A stretch of 64,000 nucleotides of DNA from assembly GCA_022495995.1 (NCBI GenBank), contig JAFEMH010000339.1, positions 62,001 through 126,000 on the forward strand, read 5' to 3'. Positions 1 to 11,035 of the stretch are shown here, in pieces; the stretch's first letter is position 1; the number at the start of each line of letters is the position of its first letter. Under the pieces are notes generated by a model. The model saw only the letters and a program-made list of their open reading frames with translations, did not search any database and was not told the DNA's origin. Both the position numbers and the translations under genes were made by a program. Source of the stretch: Adenophora triphylla var. japonica (lineage: Eukaryota; Streptophyta; Magnoliopsida; Asterales; Campanulaceae).

Positions 1-1
1 A

Positions 2-301
2 TTGATCACCGCGCGGCGCTGCCTTCGGATCACGTCATTCTTGGGGATCCGTACGGGCGAGGACACGTGCAGCGGCATGGTGGGTCGTCTCCGTATGTTC
101 GGGGAGTCGGACGCCTTCACCTTCGGATTCGATTTCTTCGGGGATGCCGGGTTTACCCTATCGAGTGTGCCGGTTGGTCCCGACGAGCCTCTTTACGGAG
201 ATGAGGACGATTCCCGAGCCCGAGACTTTCGGGGCTCCCGACGAGGCGGGCCCGAGCCGCAAGAGGGACCGGGGACGGACACGTCGCGCCTGGGATTCTG
301 A
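2..301 (+). CDS. unrecognised ORF, 5'-truncated by window edge
   Basis: An open frame of 99 residues starts at the window edge and ends at a stop near 299. It is rich in Arg, Gly and Asp, with an acidic then Arg/Gly/Pro-rich tail, and matches no domain I recognise. The DNA is GC-rich, like the gag and aORF parts of the neighbouring Tat-like element, so it may be the 3' end of a retrotransposon ORF. It could also be a chance ORF. Confidence 0.25.
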   Translation: MITARRCLRITSFLGIRTGEDTCSGMVGRLRMFGESDAFTFGFDFFGDAGFTLSSVPVGPDEPLYGDEDDSRARDFRGSRRGGPEPQEGPGTDTSRLGF

Positions 302-768
302 TTGATTATCTTTTGGGATTTTTTTTTTTTGAGATTGTACTTGTTTAGACAGATGCACATTTTTTTGTAATAATTTAGGATTATTAATGCTTTTTTTTTT
401 TTTGCACACTCTCTTTTTTTTTGGAATGTAATTATTTAGGATTTTATTTTATGAATGCAATGCAATATGAATGCGAGTGTTGCATGAGCCTTGGTTTTTG
501 CAAGGGTGTTTGGTATATGGGTGGTTTGGGGAGGGTTTTGCACAAGTTTCGAGCAATCGGGACGGAATATTCCCCTTTTGGTGTAGTAGCTTGGGTACAT
601 TTGCAGATTTTTCGATGGGGAGCAAACATATCCGCGCGGATGGGGACGGCATCGACATTGTCCTTTAATTTTGGTTCGGACTGGTCTTGCTTTATTTCAA
701 ATTCAAATATCCTCTTCAACCTCCAGTCAAACTGACCATTTTCGGGGAGAAAGAGAGAAAAAAAACCA
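301..768. other. T-rich spacer with a possible LTR remnant upstream of the antisense ORF
   Basis: No gene is seen. The first half is T-rich with several homopolymers. Around 622-640 is a stretch (GCAAAC-TATCCGCGCGGA) that also occurs at about 12479-12497 in the right LTR region of the same element, so 420-760 may be part of the left (3') LTR or the conserved upstream region of the ORF at 769. A purine run (about 745-767) precedes the ATG. It lies on the plus strand, so it is not the PPT of the minus-strand element. Confidence 0.35.
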
Positions 769-2307
769 TGGAAAGCCTTAGAAAAGCTCCCTCAAAATTG
801 TCCCAAGAGTCCCAAATGTCATTTTTCAACAAGTTCAAGGATTGGTCCGGGAAATTATGCATGAGAGAAGGTCTTTCTTTGAAGAACGGTACAAGGTACG
901 ATGCTTGTGGTCTCTCAAAGAATTGGTTCCGGATTATGACCTCTTAAGGGCTTCTTCTTCGTTTTGGGATACTAGAAGGCATGTCTTTTGCCTTTCCTTC
1001 AACGAGATTGTTCCGACTGTGGAAGAATTTCGGGCCTTGCTTGGAGGTCCAGGAGGTGGAGGAGATAGCAATTCCTTTGTCAGGAGGAGCTTCTTTTGTT
1101 GACAAGTTGTGCAACCTTCTTCATCTTTCCCGGAGGAAGCACGAGGCATGATCCGCGGTCCCGACCATTTTGATATTTCCGGTCTTCCCGACAGATTTAG
1201 GGGCTTAGGCTTGGTGGATGACGCCTATTGGGATGCCTTTGCACTTTGCATGTTCGGCACTTTGTTCATGATCTATTCCTTCGGGATTTGCCATCGATCT
1301 CTGCTGGATGTTGTCGTTCATTGTCGCACAGGCGAGAGATGTCGTTCCTTTGATTCTTGGGGAGACTTTTCATGCTCTCGGCAGTTAGCTACGGACGGCG
1401 GTACATGCGCGAGGGCAGCCCGTTTCTCTTGACCACAATGTGGCGATGGAGCGTTTGGGGGTTCTTCGGAAACCTCGATATGATCGAGCCTTGGACTTTT
1501 GCCGGGAGAGGTGTTGATGTAGACTTTGATGATCGGGGCTCGTGGGCACGTTGGATGGCGGGTCGCCGGGCGAAGATATCAGATGGTTGGTGCCTCATTG
1601 GCGGGTGGAGACTCGCGAGTGCTTCGGGACGGGTCCCATGTGGTTATGCTTAGGGGCTTTCTCGGTCCGGTTTCTACATTCCGGCTCTGGTCCTTAGGCG
1701 GTTTGGCTTGGAGCGAGGTTCCTTTGGAGGGCTTTGATGATGTAGCCACGGGGTGGTGGCTCTGTTTCCATGGATGATCCCTCGGTGTTTCCATTTCTTT
1801 CCCGAGTATGGAGGTACGATGCCTTTCCTCCTCGGGTCATTCTCGAGCGTCAGAGACCGGTGTTCTGACCACTTGGTACTGGATTGGTACGAGGGCATGC
1901 AGGAGAGACTCGGTGGCTATTTTGAGACGGCGTGAGGCCATTGTAGGTGCGGAGGACCGCATCAAGCTTCGAGAGGAGGAGGGCCGAGGCGAGGGCCAAC
2001 CCTCATGGCCGGAGCGGGGACGCCGTGACCGATTATGAGGCTTACGTCAAGAGACGAGGAGAGGAGGGCTCCTATGTTACCGGCTAGGATTACGGGAGAT
2101 GAGGGATGACGCTAGGGCTACTAAGGCCCTGACAGAGGCCGGTTTGATAGACCTGTTCCTATACGTAGCTTGGTAGGAGGAATACCGACATTTTTCCGGT
2201 TCGTAAGAGAAAGACTCGGAGGGGGAAGAAGAAGGGAGAGACCGGATGCAGTGGCTTGGAGTGACTACGAGGTTTCCAAGTATCCCTTTCTTGCCATAGA
2301 GACACAT
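769..2307 (+). pseudogene. antisense extra ORF of Tat-like element, DUF7745-like
   Basis: Translation from the ATG at 769 in a string of shifted frames gives a protein with features of the plant DUF7745 family: a start like MESLRKAPSKLSQ, an F-x-ERY..LW segment, then WDTRRHVFCLSFNEIVPTVE (residues about 65-95 of the concatenated frames), and farther on a W/G-rich middle (WDAFALCMFGTLF). Highly charged Arg/Glu-rich sequence follows (about 1930-2040). Frame changes near 840, 1105, 1360, 1530 and 1810 mean no single ORF spans it. It lies opposite to gag-pol, as do other Tat-group extra ORFs. Its function is unknown. Some breaks may be sequence errors (see findings). The end is taken as the stop near 2307. 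Confidence 0.6.
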
Positions 2308-2600
2308 TAGTTTGATTATGTATCTTAGTTTTCCTTTAGCGAGGTTGCCGGTTGTAGGAATGAATCGGGCTTAGACTCATCAAAGAGCTTTTAACTTGTA
2401 ATGAATATTTGAATTGCTTTAGAGTTTTTCGAGACGCTTTCATGGTCTGATCAATTGTATTGATGCCAAAGTATGGCTTTTATTTGTGCTTTAGACCGAA
2501 CCGTTTCCGGCTGCCTACGTTCCCCTCATTTTGAGGAGCTCAGGTCTTCGTAGTTCAACCTGGTGAACTTTTTTTTTTGTTGTTTTGTTTTTTTTTTTTT
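2308..2600. other. non-coding spacer between antisense ORF and repeats
   Basis: No ORF of note and no recognised motif apart from increasing T-runs towards 2570-2600. It probably belongs to the 3' untranslated part of element 1. Confidence 0.4.
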
Positions 2601-2970
2601 GGTGCAACCCTGTTTTTTACCTAGGCCGCCCTTTTCGGGTTTCTAACCTAGTTGGGTATTACTCTTTTAGCACTCTTCTTTTTTTTTTGTTGTTTTTTTT
2701 TTTTGTTGTTTGTTTTTTTTTGGTGCAACCCTGTTTTTTACCTAGGCCGCCCTTTTCGGGTTTCTAGCCTAGTTGGGTATTACTCTTTTAGCACTCTTTT
2801 TTTTGTTTTTGTTTTTTTTTTTTTTTTTCTTTGTTTTTTTGGTGCAACCCTGTTTTTTACCTAGGCCGCCCTTTTCGGGTTTCTAACCTAGTTGGGTATT
2901 ACTCTTTTAGCACTCTTTTTTTTGTTTTTGTTTTTTTTTTTGTTGTTTGTTTTTTTTTTGTTTTTTTTCT
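2601..2970. repeat. three tandem copies of a ~120-bp unit with poly-T spacers
   Basis: The unit begins GGTGCAACCCTG at 2601, 2722 and 2841 (spacing 121 and 119). It has a conserved part of about 78 bp ending in CTTTTAGCACTCTT, followed by a T-rich homopolymer spacer of variable length. It sits immediately downstream of the pol stop codon at 2974 (minus strand), the place where Ogre/Tat elements carry hypervariable tandem repeats. Confidence 0.9.
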
Positions 2971-2973
2971 TTT

Positions 2974-3752
2974 TTACGCGTAGTATCTGCGCAGCTTGTC
3001 ACCATTCACTTTGGGTGTACAAAGGGATTCCCGTCGAGGTCTGCAAGTTCCATGGCTCCTCAGGAGAAGATCTTACGGACGACATATGGCCCGACCCATA
3101 CAGGCTCCCATTTGCCGAGAGGGTTGATACGGGTTTGAGGGCTTTTCTTTTAGAACGAGATCACCTTCTCGGATCTCCCGATGCTTTACTTTCTTGTCGA
3201 AGGCTCTGGCCATCCCTTCCTTGGTAGGCCCGGATGTGTTCCATGGCCTTCGGTCGGCGTTCGTCCCGGTAGGGCCAATTCGTCATGGCGACTGCTGGAG
3301 CCATTCGACCTCGTTGATCCGGCTTTCCGGCGGTATACCGGAGCGAGGGTATTTCCGGCTCGATTGGGAGTACGGCTTCCATTCCGTATGTGAGGGCAAA
3401 CGGTGTTTCCCGATTCTTTGTTCGACCGATGTTACGTAGCCCCAGAGTGCCGTGTGTAACTTCTCGGGCCAATCTCGCCTTGGATAGCCATTTTCCGGAT
3501 GATATTTTCCAGAGTCTTGTTTCTTTGCTTCGACGGCTCCGTTGGTTTTGGGGCACAGTAGGGTGATGACTTGTGACGGGTTATTCGGAATTACGCCAAA
3601 GAACCTGTCACATTCCCCTTCGAAGTGGGATCCATTATCTGAAATGATTTCGGCCGGCAACCCGTATCGGCACATGATGTTTTCTTTGAGGAAGAGGGCA
3701 ACTTTCTTTGAATTGAGGATTTTGTAGGACTTTGCAGAGCATCCTTTCCACT
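2974..3752 (-). pseudogene. element 1 integrase, C-terminal part
   Basis: The minus-strand reading ends with DKLRRYYA and a stop at 2974-2976, a typical Tat/gypsy integrase end. Upstream are the core motif YGLPAEIISDNGSHFEGE (second catalytic Asp) at about 3615-3670, NG-AVEA (Glu region), TPFALTYGMEAVLPIE at about 3345-3400, and REGDLVL near 3150. The HHCC zinc finger and first catalytic Asp are absent because of the deletion at about 3738-3752. Frame changes occur near 3555 and 3180. Not functional as read. Confidence 0.85.
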
Positions 3753-4100
3753 TCCTTCGAAGAAATGACCAATCTGCGTCTCTTTAGGCTCTTCCGCAGT
3801 TCCCAAATTCACATTCGTCAAAATCTCTTTGGCAGCTTGGGCTCGATTTTCCTCTTCCCGGACAACCTGCTTAAAGATTTTTTTGTTGTTTGATTTTTTT
3901 TTTTTTAATGTGTCTGCTTCTTTATCTAATGAATTATTATTAAAATTTTTTTTATTAATTAATTCATCATTAGTTAAAGTGGCAATCAAGGGATACTCAG
4001 AAAGGTTCGTCATTTCATTGAAAACGAAAGGGAATACAGTGCTTGCTACAGACTCGTAGTCTTCAGGCGTAAGGCCATCGGACGACCCTAGAGACTCGAT
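3738..4100 (-). pseudogene. element 1 RT N-terminal remnant joined to integrase by deletion
   Basis: The minus-strand frame contains VNLGTAEEPKETQIG followed by EGSGKDAL, the short conserved lead-in to reverse transcriptase in this gypsy group. Instead of the RT fingers/palm (FAW, YxDD), it passes directly at about 3738-3752 into integrase sequence (SYKILNSKKVA). The whole RT palm, RNase H and integrase N-terminus are therefore missing. A T/A-rich segment at 3880-3960 inside the frame (poly-Lys/Asn) looks like a simple-sequence expansion. Confidence 0.75.
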
Positions 4101-4900
4101 CTTAACAGAGAGAGACTGGGAGGACTTGTCCTAGATTGACACAAAGGGACGGGGTACCAATCCAAGCTTGGTGATCATTTCCTCCTTGGTCGCGGACGGG
4201 CCTGAGAGAGTTTCCCAATTCTTTAGCGGCATTGCTATTGGTGGCCTCGTGACTCGGGAACTGTCTTTGTTTTTGTTTTCCTTTCTCAATTGCCTTTGCT
4301 ATCATCTCTTGGGTGGCCGAGATCAATCGAGTCGGCACACTGGACTTCTTCTTCAAACAATTGCTTCATAACCGAGACCATCCCAATCATCTCGAGGGAA
4401 ATTCCGTGGCCTTAGCTTTTGGCACCGTCGCCCGAATTCGGGTTTCGGATCTCCCCGGGCGTAGGAATAGTGGTTGTGAGCTTCTCGAACCTGTTCCACC
4501 TGTGTCGCACGCCTACGAAGGTATACTCACTCTTCATGGTAGTGGTAGCCCTGTGTATCTTGGGTAGGTCCAGGAACATTCTACGGACCGGGTTAGCCTT
4601 GGTTCCTCCGAACTTGTTGAGGTTATCTTGTAGCTTTAGCCATCCTGGCGCCGTAGGAGTGGGCTCTATGATGTTTCCCGGTTGTGTGGGACCCTTTACA
4701 AAGTAGTCACCAAATTAGGACTCGAAGGGGAGAGATTTGGGATTGTCACGGACCTTTCCCGTGGCAGCCTTCAAATCTTTTTCCCTTTGCAAAGTGTCCA
4801 CCTGGGAGGCCTCATATCCCTGTGCCGTGGCGAGTATTTTGTCCTTTTACTTCGATGAGTTTGAAAGTTCCTTGTTGGCGCTTCCCTGCAGGCCGAGGCC
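4101..4900 (-). other. element 1 pol region between protease and RT, eroded
   Basis: The segment lies between the G-patch-like part of the protease region and the RT lead-in. Short minus-strand frames exist but show no domain I can name. Its composition matches the flanking pol sequence, so it is treated as decayed polyprotein linker. Confidence 0.4.
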
Positions 4901-5640
4901 AGTAGATAGCTCATTTTTCTCATCATTTTCAAGACCGGTGGAATTTTATCCCGAGTGACCGTCAGATCTATGTTGCACACTTGGGCCTTGGGAGGCTCGA
5001 CCGTGAAGCCCGTTAGCATGTGACCTTCCTCATCATGTTTGATTTCGAGAATAGGTATTCCGCCCGTATCCGTGCCCTCTAAAGTGACTAAATCCCCGTA
5101 AATGGTCGTCGATCCCCATTCGAGACGAATTTCACACACCGGTGGAGGCTTGAGGCGACCCCTTTGACTTGGTGCAGCCAAGGTCTTCCCAGCAGGGCAT
5201 TGAAAGTAATCGGGATGTCGATAACCCGGAATTCCACAGGTATCAATTTCGTCCAAACCAGAGGTCTAAAGTAGCAACTCCGAGGACTGCTCTGGGATGT
5301 TGAGTCGTAAGCTTTGATCGTGAGAGAAGAAGGCTTCAAGTCTCGTAGTCTTGATATCAAGCAAGCTCATGATCTTTCTTTGGAAGAATGTTCATTCCGG
5401 ACCCATTATCAACCAGACCCGAGGAGGCGTCGTTCATCCAAACTGATCGTGATGAAGAGAGGCTCATTATGATCGGCCCAAATTGAGGGAGGTCGAGATC
5501 TCGTGAAAGTGATTATGTTCCCATAGTGGATGTTTCCAATCACCGTACCACATCATCGGGAGTAGCATCAATAGGCACGAGAGTGCGAGCCGAGCTTTCT
5601 TCCGGCTTCCATGGGGGATAAGACGAAGTGAGTAGAGACC
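4900..5640 (-). pseudogene. element 1 retropepsin region with G-patch-like tail
   Basis: In minus frames, VDNGSGMNILPKK (about 5381-5420) fits the active site of plant gypsy proteases, with Asp-Asn-Gly-Ser in place of the usual D-T/S-G-S/A. It is followed by LIPVEFRVIDIPITFNALLG (about 5200-5265) and RPWLHQ, the standard protease C-terminal half. Downstream, KMMRKMSYL begins a G-patch-like segment known from Ogre/Tat pol, broken by a shift at a CCTGG-like site near 4895. Activity is unlikely as read. Confidence 0.75.
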
Positions 5641-7280
5641 AGAGGGAAATGTTGGCCTGTGTTTGCTTCAACTGGGTGAGCACGGGATCCTCTTTTTCGT
5701 GGTCCTGGAGTTTCACTGCCTTAGCATAGGGGCGGCGATCTTCTTTTGGTGCTTGATCTCGCGGCCTTCTTATCCGCCTTGGGATTTCCTTGGAAGATCT
5801 CCGCCGGATCGGGTCAACAGATTAACTTCCTCATCGGCCGTCTCGACCGGATTTCTTCAGTGCCGCCAAGGTCAATGGGGAGCCCTTTTGGCTATTGGCC
5901 ATTGGTTGACGGGGTCTAGTGACAGTGAGGGGCCGAGCCGCATCGGCTCCTTCCCCGGGCGGCCCTTATAACTGCTTCCCAAGTCACAGGCTTTCGGGTT
6001 TGGGGTTGTGTTGTTGCCCCTTGGATGGCCCACAGAGCTAGGGCGTCCTCCGATTCATTCTCATGGCCGGCCTTGCTCATTGTTATCATGCAACAAGAGT
6101 TGCTATTGTCGGGACTCGGCGGCTTTTCGATTTCATCCCTTGGATGGCCCACAGAGTTGTGGCTATAGCCTCCATCTCATCGTATATCCTTTTTCTTTCA
6201 GTCTTGCAGGTAGGGCAGCCACAGGTGAAGGATAGGCAACGTTCCCCTTCGGAGCTTGAGGTAGCGGCTCGATAGATCTGTGTCCAAATAAGGAGCACCC
6301 GGGGTCCATTGTCGGGCCTTGTAGCAATTAGAAAGGCGTCATGTGGACTCATAGGTATGAAGGCCACTGGGGAGACGTTCAGATCGATAACCCTTTTCAG
6401 TGATTGCAGGCATTCGCTGCGCTCGAGCGGCCCGGCTGTGACCCTTACGGTTGTTACGCCATCCGTTCGTGGGAAAGAAGAAAAAGATCCGATAACGTTT
6501 ACGAATTCTTCATCTTCCGGTGGCTGAAACCCTCCATTTTCGACCAGTGCTTCAATAAACCCTCTCCATTCACCATTCAGGTTCTTATAAGGAACGTTGT
6601 GTTCTAGGATTTCGGATATGTACGGATCTGGGCGCGGGCTTTGCTGTCCCTCATCCTCGGGAGTATCCGGGCATTGGCCACAAATGCATCTTACAAGTGA
6701 CACCTCGTAGGGGTCTGTCTCCATTGGAATCTGATCCGCATTTTCTGGCGGTCCTTCATTGTCGCTTGGTGACAACCAACCATTGTGGCTTGCTCCCATG
6801 GGTTCATTTCGGGCATGATTGTTCCAGATTGATTCTGGGTCTGGGGCCTCAGTCGACTCTTCGCTCTCGTCATCATCATCGTCATCGTCATCATCGTCAT
6901 CGCTGTCATCGGAATCTTCTTCCCATACCACGGGGATATCAGCTGAGAGAGAGCGACGGTCAAATTTGTTAGGGGAAGAGGGGTGCGTGCAGCCGCAGAA
7001 GTTGTCATATGCTCCCATTCCCTAAGTGATGGTAATCGCGATTCGCCTTCTCCTCCCGTAAATTGCGGGGAAGAGTGAGAGGGGTGGCACGTATTTGACG
7101 CCGTGTAGGATATAGAAGGAATCCTCCTCTTCTGATTCTTCACTGTTCTCGGGATCATATTCGGGCTCTCCCAAAGCCAATTTGCATAAGTGTACTAGCT
7201 CCAGATGCTCTTCGGCCTCTTTTTGCCGATAAGCCCCAAGACAGTGTTCGCCGGAAACTTTCTTGCTCAATCTTTCTTGA
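5640..7280 (-). pseudogene. element 1 gag-pol connecting region, acidic, unrecognised
   Basis: The longest minus frame (6086-7018, 310 codons) carries an Asp/Glu run of about 12 acidic residues (codons from a GAT/GAC repeat at about 6868-6905) and two Cys pairs (CICGQC near 6680; CGCPTC near 6215). It ends without a known domain. A long frame and biased codons suggest it was coding in the retrotransposon, between gag and protease. I cannot name its function. It is partly overlapped by shifted frames at 6691-7158 and 7022-7270. Confidence 0.45.
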
Positions 7281-7299
7281 CTGCTCTAACCATCTTGTA

Positions 7300-9757
7300 T
7301 AAATAGTTCTTTCATGTTCGAGCGGAACAGCCCCGGCTTCTTCGGTATCGGCCTTCCCTTCACCCGAAAAATAGCGGGCCTCGTATTCTTGCAAGGAGTC
7401 TCGACATGAGACCAAGATGGGTTGATTCGTTCAATATCCTCAAGGCCGAGGGGAATCCGACCTCGGGATCCTCGACGAGGTTGGCCACGGGTATTTGGGG
7501 ACCTTCATCGCATCTTCCCGGGCGTGTGAAGATTCTCCGCATTCGATCATATTCACCGATTATGGTTCCGTGGCAGCGGATTTTTGATCGTGTTGGGCCC
7601 CTCGGGGCCTTCCAACTTTCCTTGCTCTATTAGCCCCCGAATTGCCTTTTTCGCAGTAAAGCAACCGTCGCCGATGTCCGTGAGCTTGATGAAAGGCACA
7701 ATACTTTGTAGTATCCACGGAGCATTCGGATTTCCGGGTTGGAAATTCTCCAAAGGCCGCAAAGAAGCCTTCTTTCACCGCCCCCTAAAGATGTCATTCA
7801 GGGGCATTCCAAAGTTTTCGAGATTTATGACCCGCGGTCCGGGCTCGGCCGGTTTCCTCGGGAGCAAAAGGAGTCGTGTTATTACATTCCCCGTCCCGCA
7901 TAGTTAATCGTCTCTTTGCCTTTGGCAGAGCAGGGGCTGTTTGCAGGAGGAGCCCGATATCTCGTAGGCAGTGCGGCACCGGTTGCCGATTGTAGGCCTT
8001 TTCAAACTTAGCCGCAGAGTTAACCATGGCCCGTAAGTCTCGAGTATGGGAAGTGACCGAGGGAGGCTCTCGCATGTGGTTTCAAGCATGACCGGAAGAT
8101 GTCCAGCTTGTTCCTCTTCGGAAGGAGGGATGGCCATTTCACCGAGTTTCGTATTCCACCGCTTGTAAAAGTCCCCAACATTCTCATCAGACGCCGCACC
8201 GTTGTTTGTAGGTCAACCCTATTTGTTTCCCATTCCAAGTTGGCCTTATATTTTTCTCGTGAAGGCATTGGTAATCCGGTCCCATGTGGCCCCGGCTTCG
8301 TGTTTCAAACTAAGAACCATTTTAAGGCACCGGACTTCAAGGATAGATCAAATAGTCACCAACCGCCGATTGGTACATCCTTTCGCTTTCATCGCCAAGG
8401 TATACGTGTCCAAATGGGTTTTGGGACATGCGGTTCCATCAAAGAGATCCAGATTTGGCATCACGAATTTGTGGGGTAGGGAACAATGGAGTCCGGCCCG
8501 TAGGGCCTAAGGCGTACTTTCTCGCGCGCTCAAGAATCTCGCGCTTTCATTTCCTTGTGTTGTTCCATGAACCAGGCCGTATGAGGGTCTTGTGGCGGAA
8601 CCATGGCATTCAAGCTAGCGGCCGAGCTAGAGAGAGGAGCTACCACTCGGAGGCAGATCGGGTGGAGGGAACGGCCGGTCCGGGGACGTAGGTGAAAACC
8701 TCGTCCTGGGCCGAGTTACCCTGGGAGCATGAGTAGGAGCCTCGAGCAAAAGGGTAGAACCTTGCGGCTTGTCAGGATTTTCAACTCGGCAAAGTAGGTG
8801 GGGGCAGCCCCGATGTAGCCGGATAACTTGGATTTCCAGAGTGGGGCCCGTAAGTAGGCTTGAGTGCGGCCGCCGTCCCTGATTGTTGAATTGCATGGCC
8901 GCTTGTGGTGAAGGTGTGTAACCCGGGGTACTGCGGTCCCGGTGATTCGGATGACACCGGGATGGAGGCTTGGTAACCCATAGAAGTCTCGAGTGAGGAA
9001 TGGATTTGTGTGAGGAGCAACGAACTAGTACTGTTTCCGAGGAGGGGCTCCCGATCGTGGCCCGGTAACCAAGTTGTGGTGGCATTCCGAACCGCGGCTA
9101 TTGCCGCGAGGGTCCTGGATTGATCGGTTCCGAACCGAGGAGGGATCCCGATTAGCCGTGGCATTCCGAGATAGCCCCAACCATGAGAAGACATTCCGTA
9201 TCGATTTTGCCCCCACCGATTTGTGCCGTCTGCCGCATGGATCCGGTGGTCTCGTGGTCGGGAGCCGCCGACCCGAAAATCGAGGAGCATGGGTTCTCGT
9301 AGTGGCACCATAGGAGGTGGGTGGCGGCATCCCGGTGTAATCGTGGCGACCGAGAGTGGGCTGGCATCCTCGTCTTCTTCCACGGTGAAGGTGCCATCCT
9401 GGATTGAGGCCGGCGGCCGACCGTGACTCTTAATAGCCTCCATAAGGCCGTTTAGCCGTGCTTCCCGTCGTAACCTCATCTCGTTCTCGCTAACCGATTC
9501 CACCGTTGCTCGTCTCGAGGGGTCCCGGGAGGCGGAGTGACGTTATCCCCATCATTACCGGCCGATGCGTACATTCTCAAACCCGGAGTCGGAGCAAACG
9601 GCGAAGCCGACGACGCGCTGACTCTTCCTAACCGATCAAACGGTGACTCCGTGCCCGAAACCAAGCTTTGTGCGGAGTCATGGGGAAAGGACATGAAGGT
9701 TCTGATGTCTGGGAATGGAAGGAGGGTAGGTGTTTGGGCTTTTGGCTCATGCAACAT
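7300..9757 (-). pseudogene. element 1 gag
   Basis: Gag reads on the minus strand from about 9757 (MLHEPKAQTP) through several shifted frames. The N-terminal part is Pro/Ser/Gly-rich (8780-9757). The capsid-like helical region is around 7900-8480. A CxFHxxxGH-type zinc-finger segment (KYCAFHQAHGH, about 7685-7720), followed by IQGLIEQGKLEGPEG-like sequence at about 7600-7660, is characteristic of Tat/gypsy gag C-termini. The frame changes at least eight times, some at CAG/CTG-like sites. No intact product is expected as read. Confidence 0.7.
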
Positions 9758-11015
9758 GCAGTTATTTGTTCACGTTTACTTAAAACACGTTTTATTAACC
9801 TAATCGGTTGGAAAAGATTGCTCTTCTTTTTCGCAAACTACTCGATTCTCGGATCGCCGGGCCCCGTCACTACGTCTATAAGCCCCTCGTATTCCACCTG
9901 TATTTCGACCTCCCAGGGTGGACAGCCCCGGGCGAGGGTCCTATAGGGCAAGCGGGTCCCACCGACCGAAAGAAAAATGATCCTAGAAGTCTGGCGGGTA
10001 ATCGAGTCTTAACGAGCATTCAATGTAAATTACGGACAAATCTGACGTCAAAAGTCAAGATCATGTCCGAGGGCTCGACGAAAAGTCGGCATGATTTGGA
10101 CTGATAAATGTCCGCTATTGATCTTGACTTGTCATCAGTTAAGCCGTAATTAGGCATGGAATAACCGTTAATCCTTGATGACTCAAAGGTCAATGCCGGG
10201 AGTCGCTGTATAATTTGTGCCGCCGAGCCGAAGTCAAGGCGCCGGTCAATATCTTGGTCAAAGTCTCGCGGCGGAAAACCGGCGTAACTTCGACCGATTA
10301 GCGACCGATTAGGGACCCGAGAGATATTGAGTCGGTATGCCGACAAAGGCTTGAAAGGAAATGTCTATACACGGACAGGGCATGACATGCACTGCACTAA
10401 AAACCAACCGGGTCTCTGACAAAGTGTGTCACGGACAAGTGCATGGTCGACACGAGGCTCCATGGGATGTTTGGGTAGTCTTGTGCTCATCCGAGAGGCG
10501 TAATAAGACCAAACGGACCGCGACAAGGATTTCCCCGGGTTAAGGACGTAGTGTGCAGTGTACGGTCACGTGCGCGTAGTGTGCAAGCAGTCTATATTAT
10601 TTTTCTGAGTAAAATAGAGATTTTTTTATGTGTCTTAAAAATATGATGCATGATTTTTTTTGGAAATTTTCTTTTTTTTTTTGAAAATCCTTTTTTTTTT
10701 TGAAATTTTTAATGAGCGCATAAGCACGAAAATTCCGACAGTTAGGGACATTATTCCGACAGTCAAAATTTTGACTTTCTCCGAGGCGGCCAAAACAACA
10801 TGAAAACTGTGCAAAAATCAACACACACACAAAAATGATTTTCGAAGCCGGGACGGAAGCTTGACCCTCAAAAGCTTTTTTTTTTGAAAACGGTGATACC
10901 GGTACGTGGGATTGTTAGACCACAATTTATCCCCGACTCGTGTTAGGAGGCGATAACGGGAAATTTAATGGTTTCCACCAATATACCGAATACCATTTTT
11001 TTATTAAAAAGCTTA
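9758..11015 (-). other. element 1 leader between PBS and gag
   Basis: About 1.25 kb separates the primer site from gag. It has short frames only (the best is 10020-10346, minus, 108 codons, unrecognised), poly-T/A runs at 10660-10705 and 10877-10890, and a CG-rich stretch at 10050-10560. Ogre elements can carry an ORF1 here, but I cannot support one. Confidence 0.5.
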
Positions 11016-11034
11016 GTCCCCAGCGGAGTCGCCA
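11016..11034 (-). promoter_or_regulatory. primer binding site, tRNA-Arg type
   Basis: The minus strand reads TGGCGACTCCGCTGGGGAC, complementary to a plant tRNA-Arg 3' end including CCA (one base from the common Arabidopsis tRNA-Arg(ACG) end as I recall it). It lies 1 base from the LTR end (TGTAACG on the plus strand at 11036). tRNA-Arg priming is typical of Ogre/Tat elements. Confidence 0.85.
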
Positions 11035-11035
11035 C

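Noticed and set aside
6819..7025. Plus-strand ORF with a Ser run
   Set aside because: It is the complement of the GAT/GAC repeat encoding the Asp run on the minus strand.
11016..11034. Possible tRNA gene fragment
   Set aside because: Only the 3' 19 bases are complementary to a tRNA, next to an LTR end, so it is a primer site.
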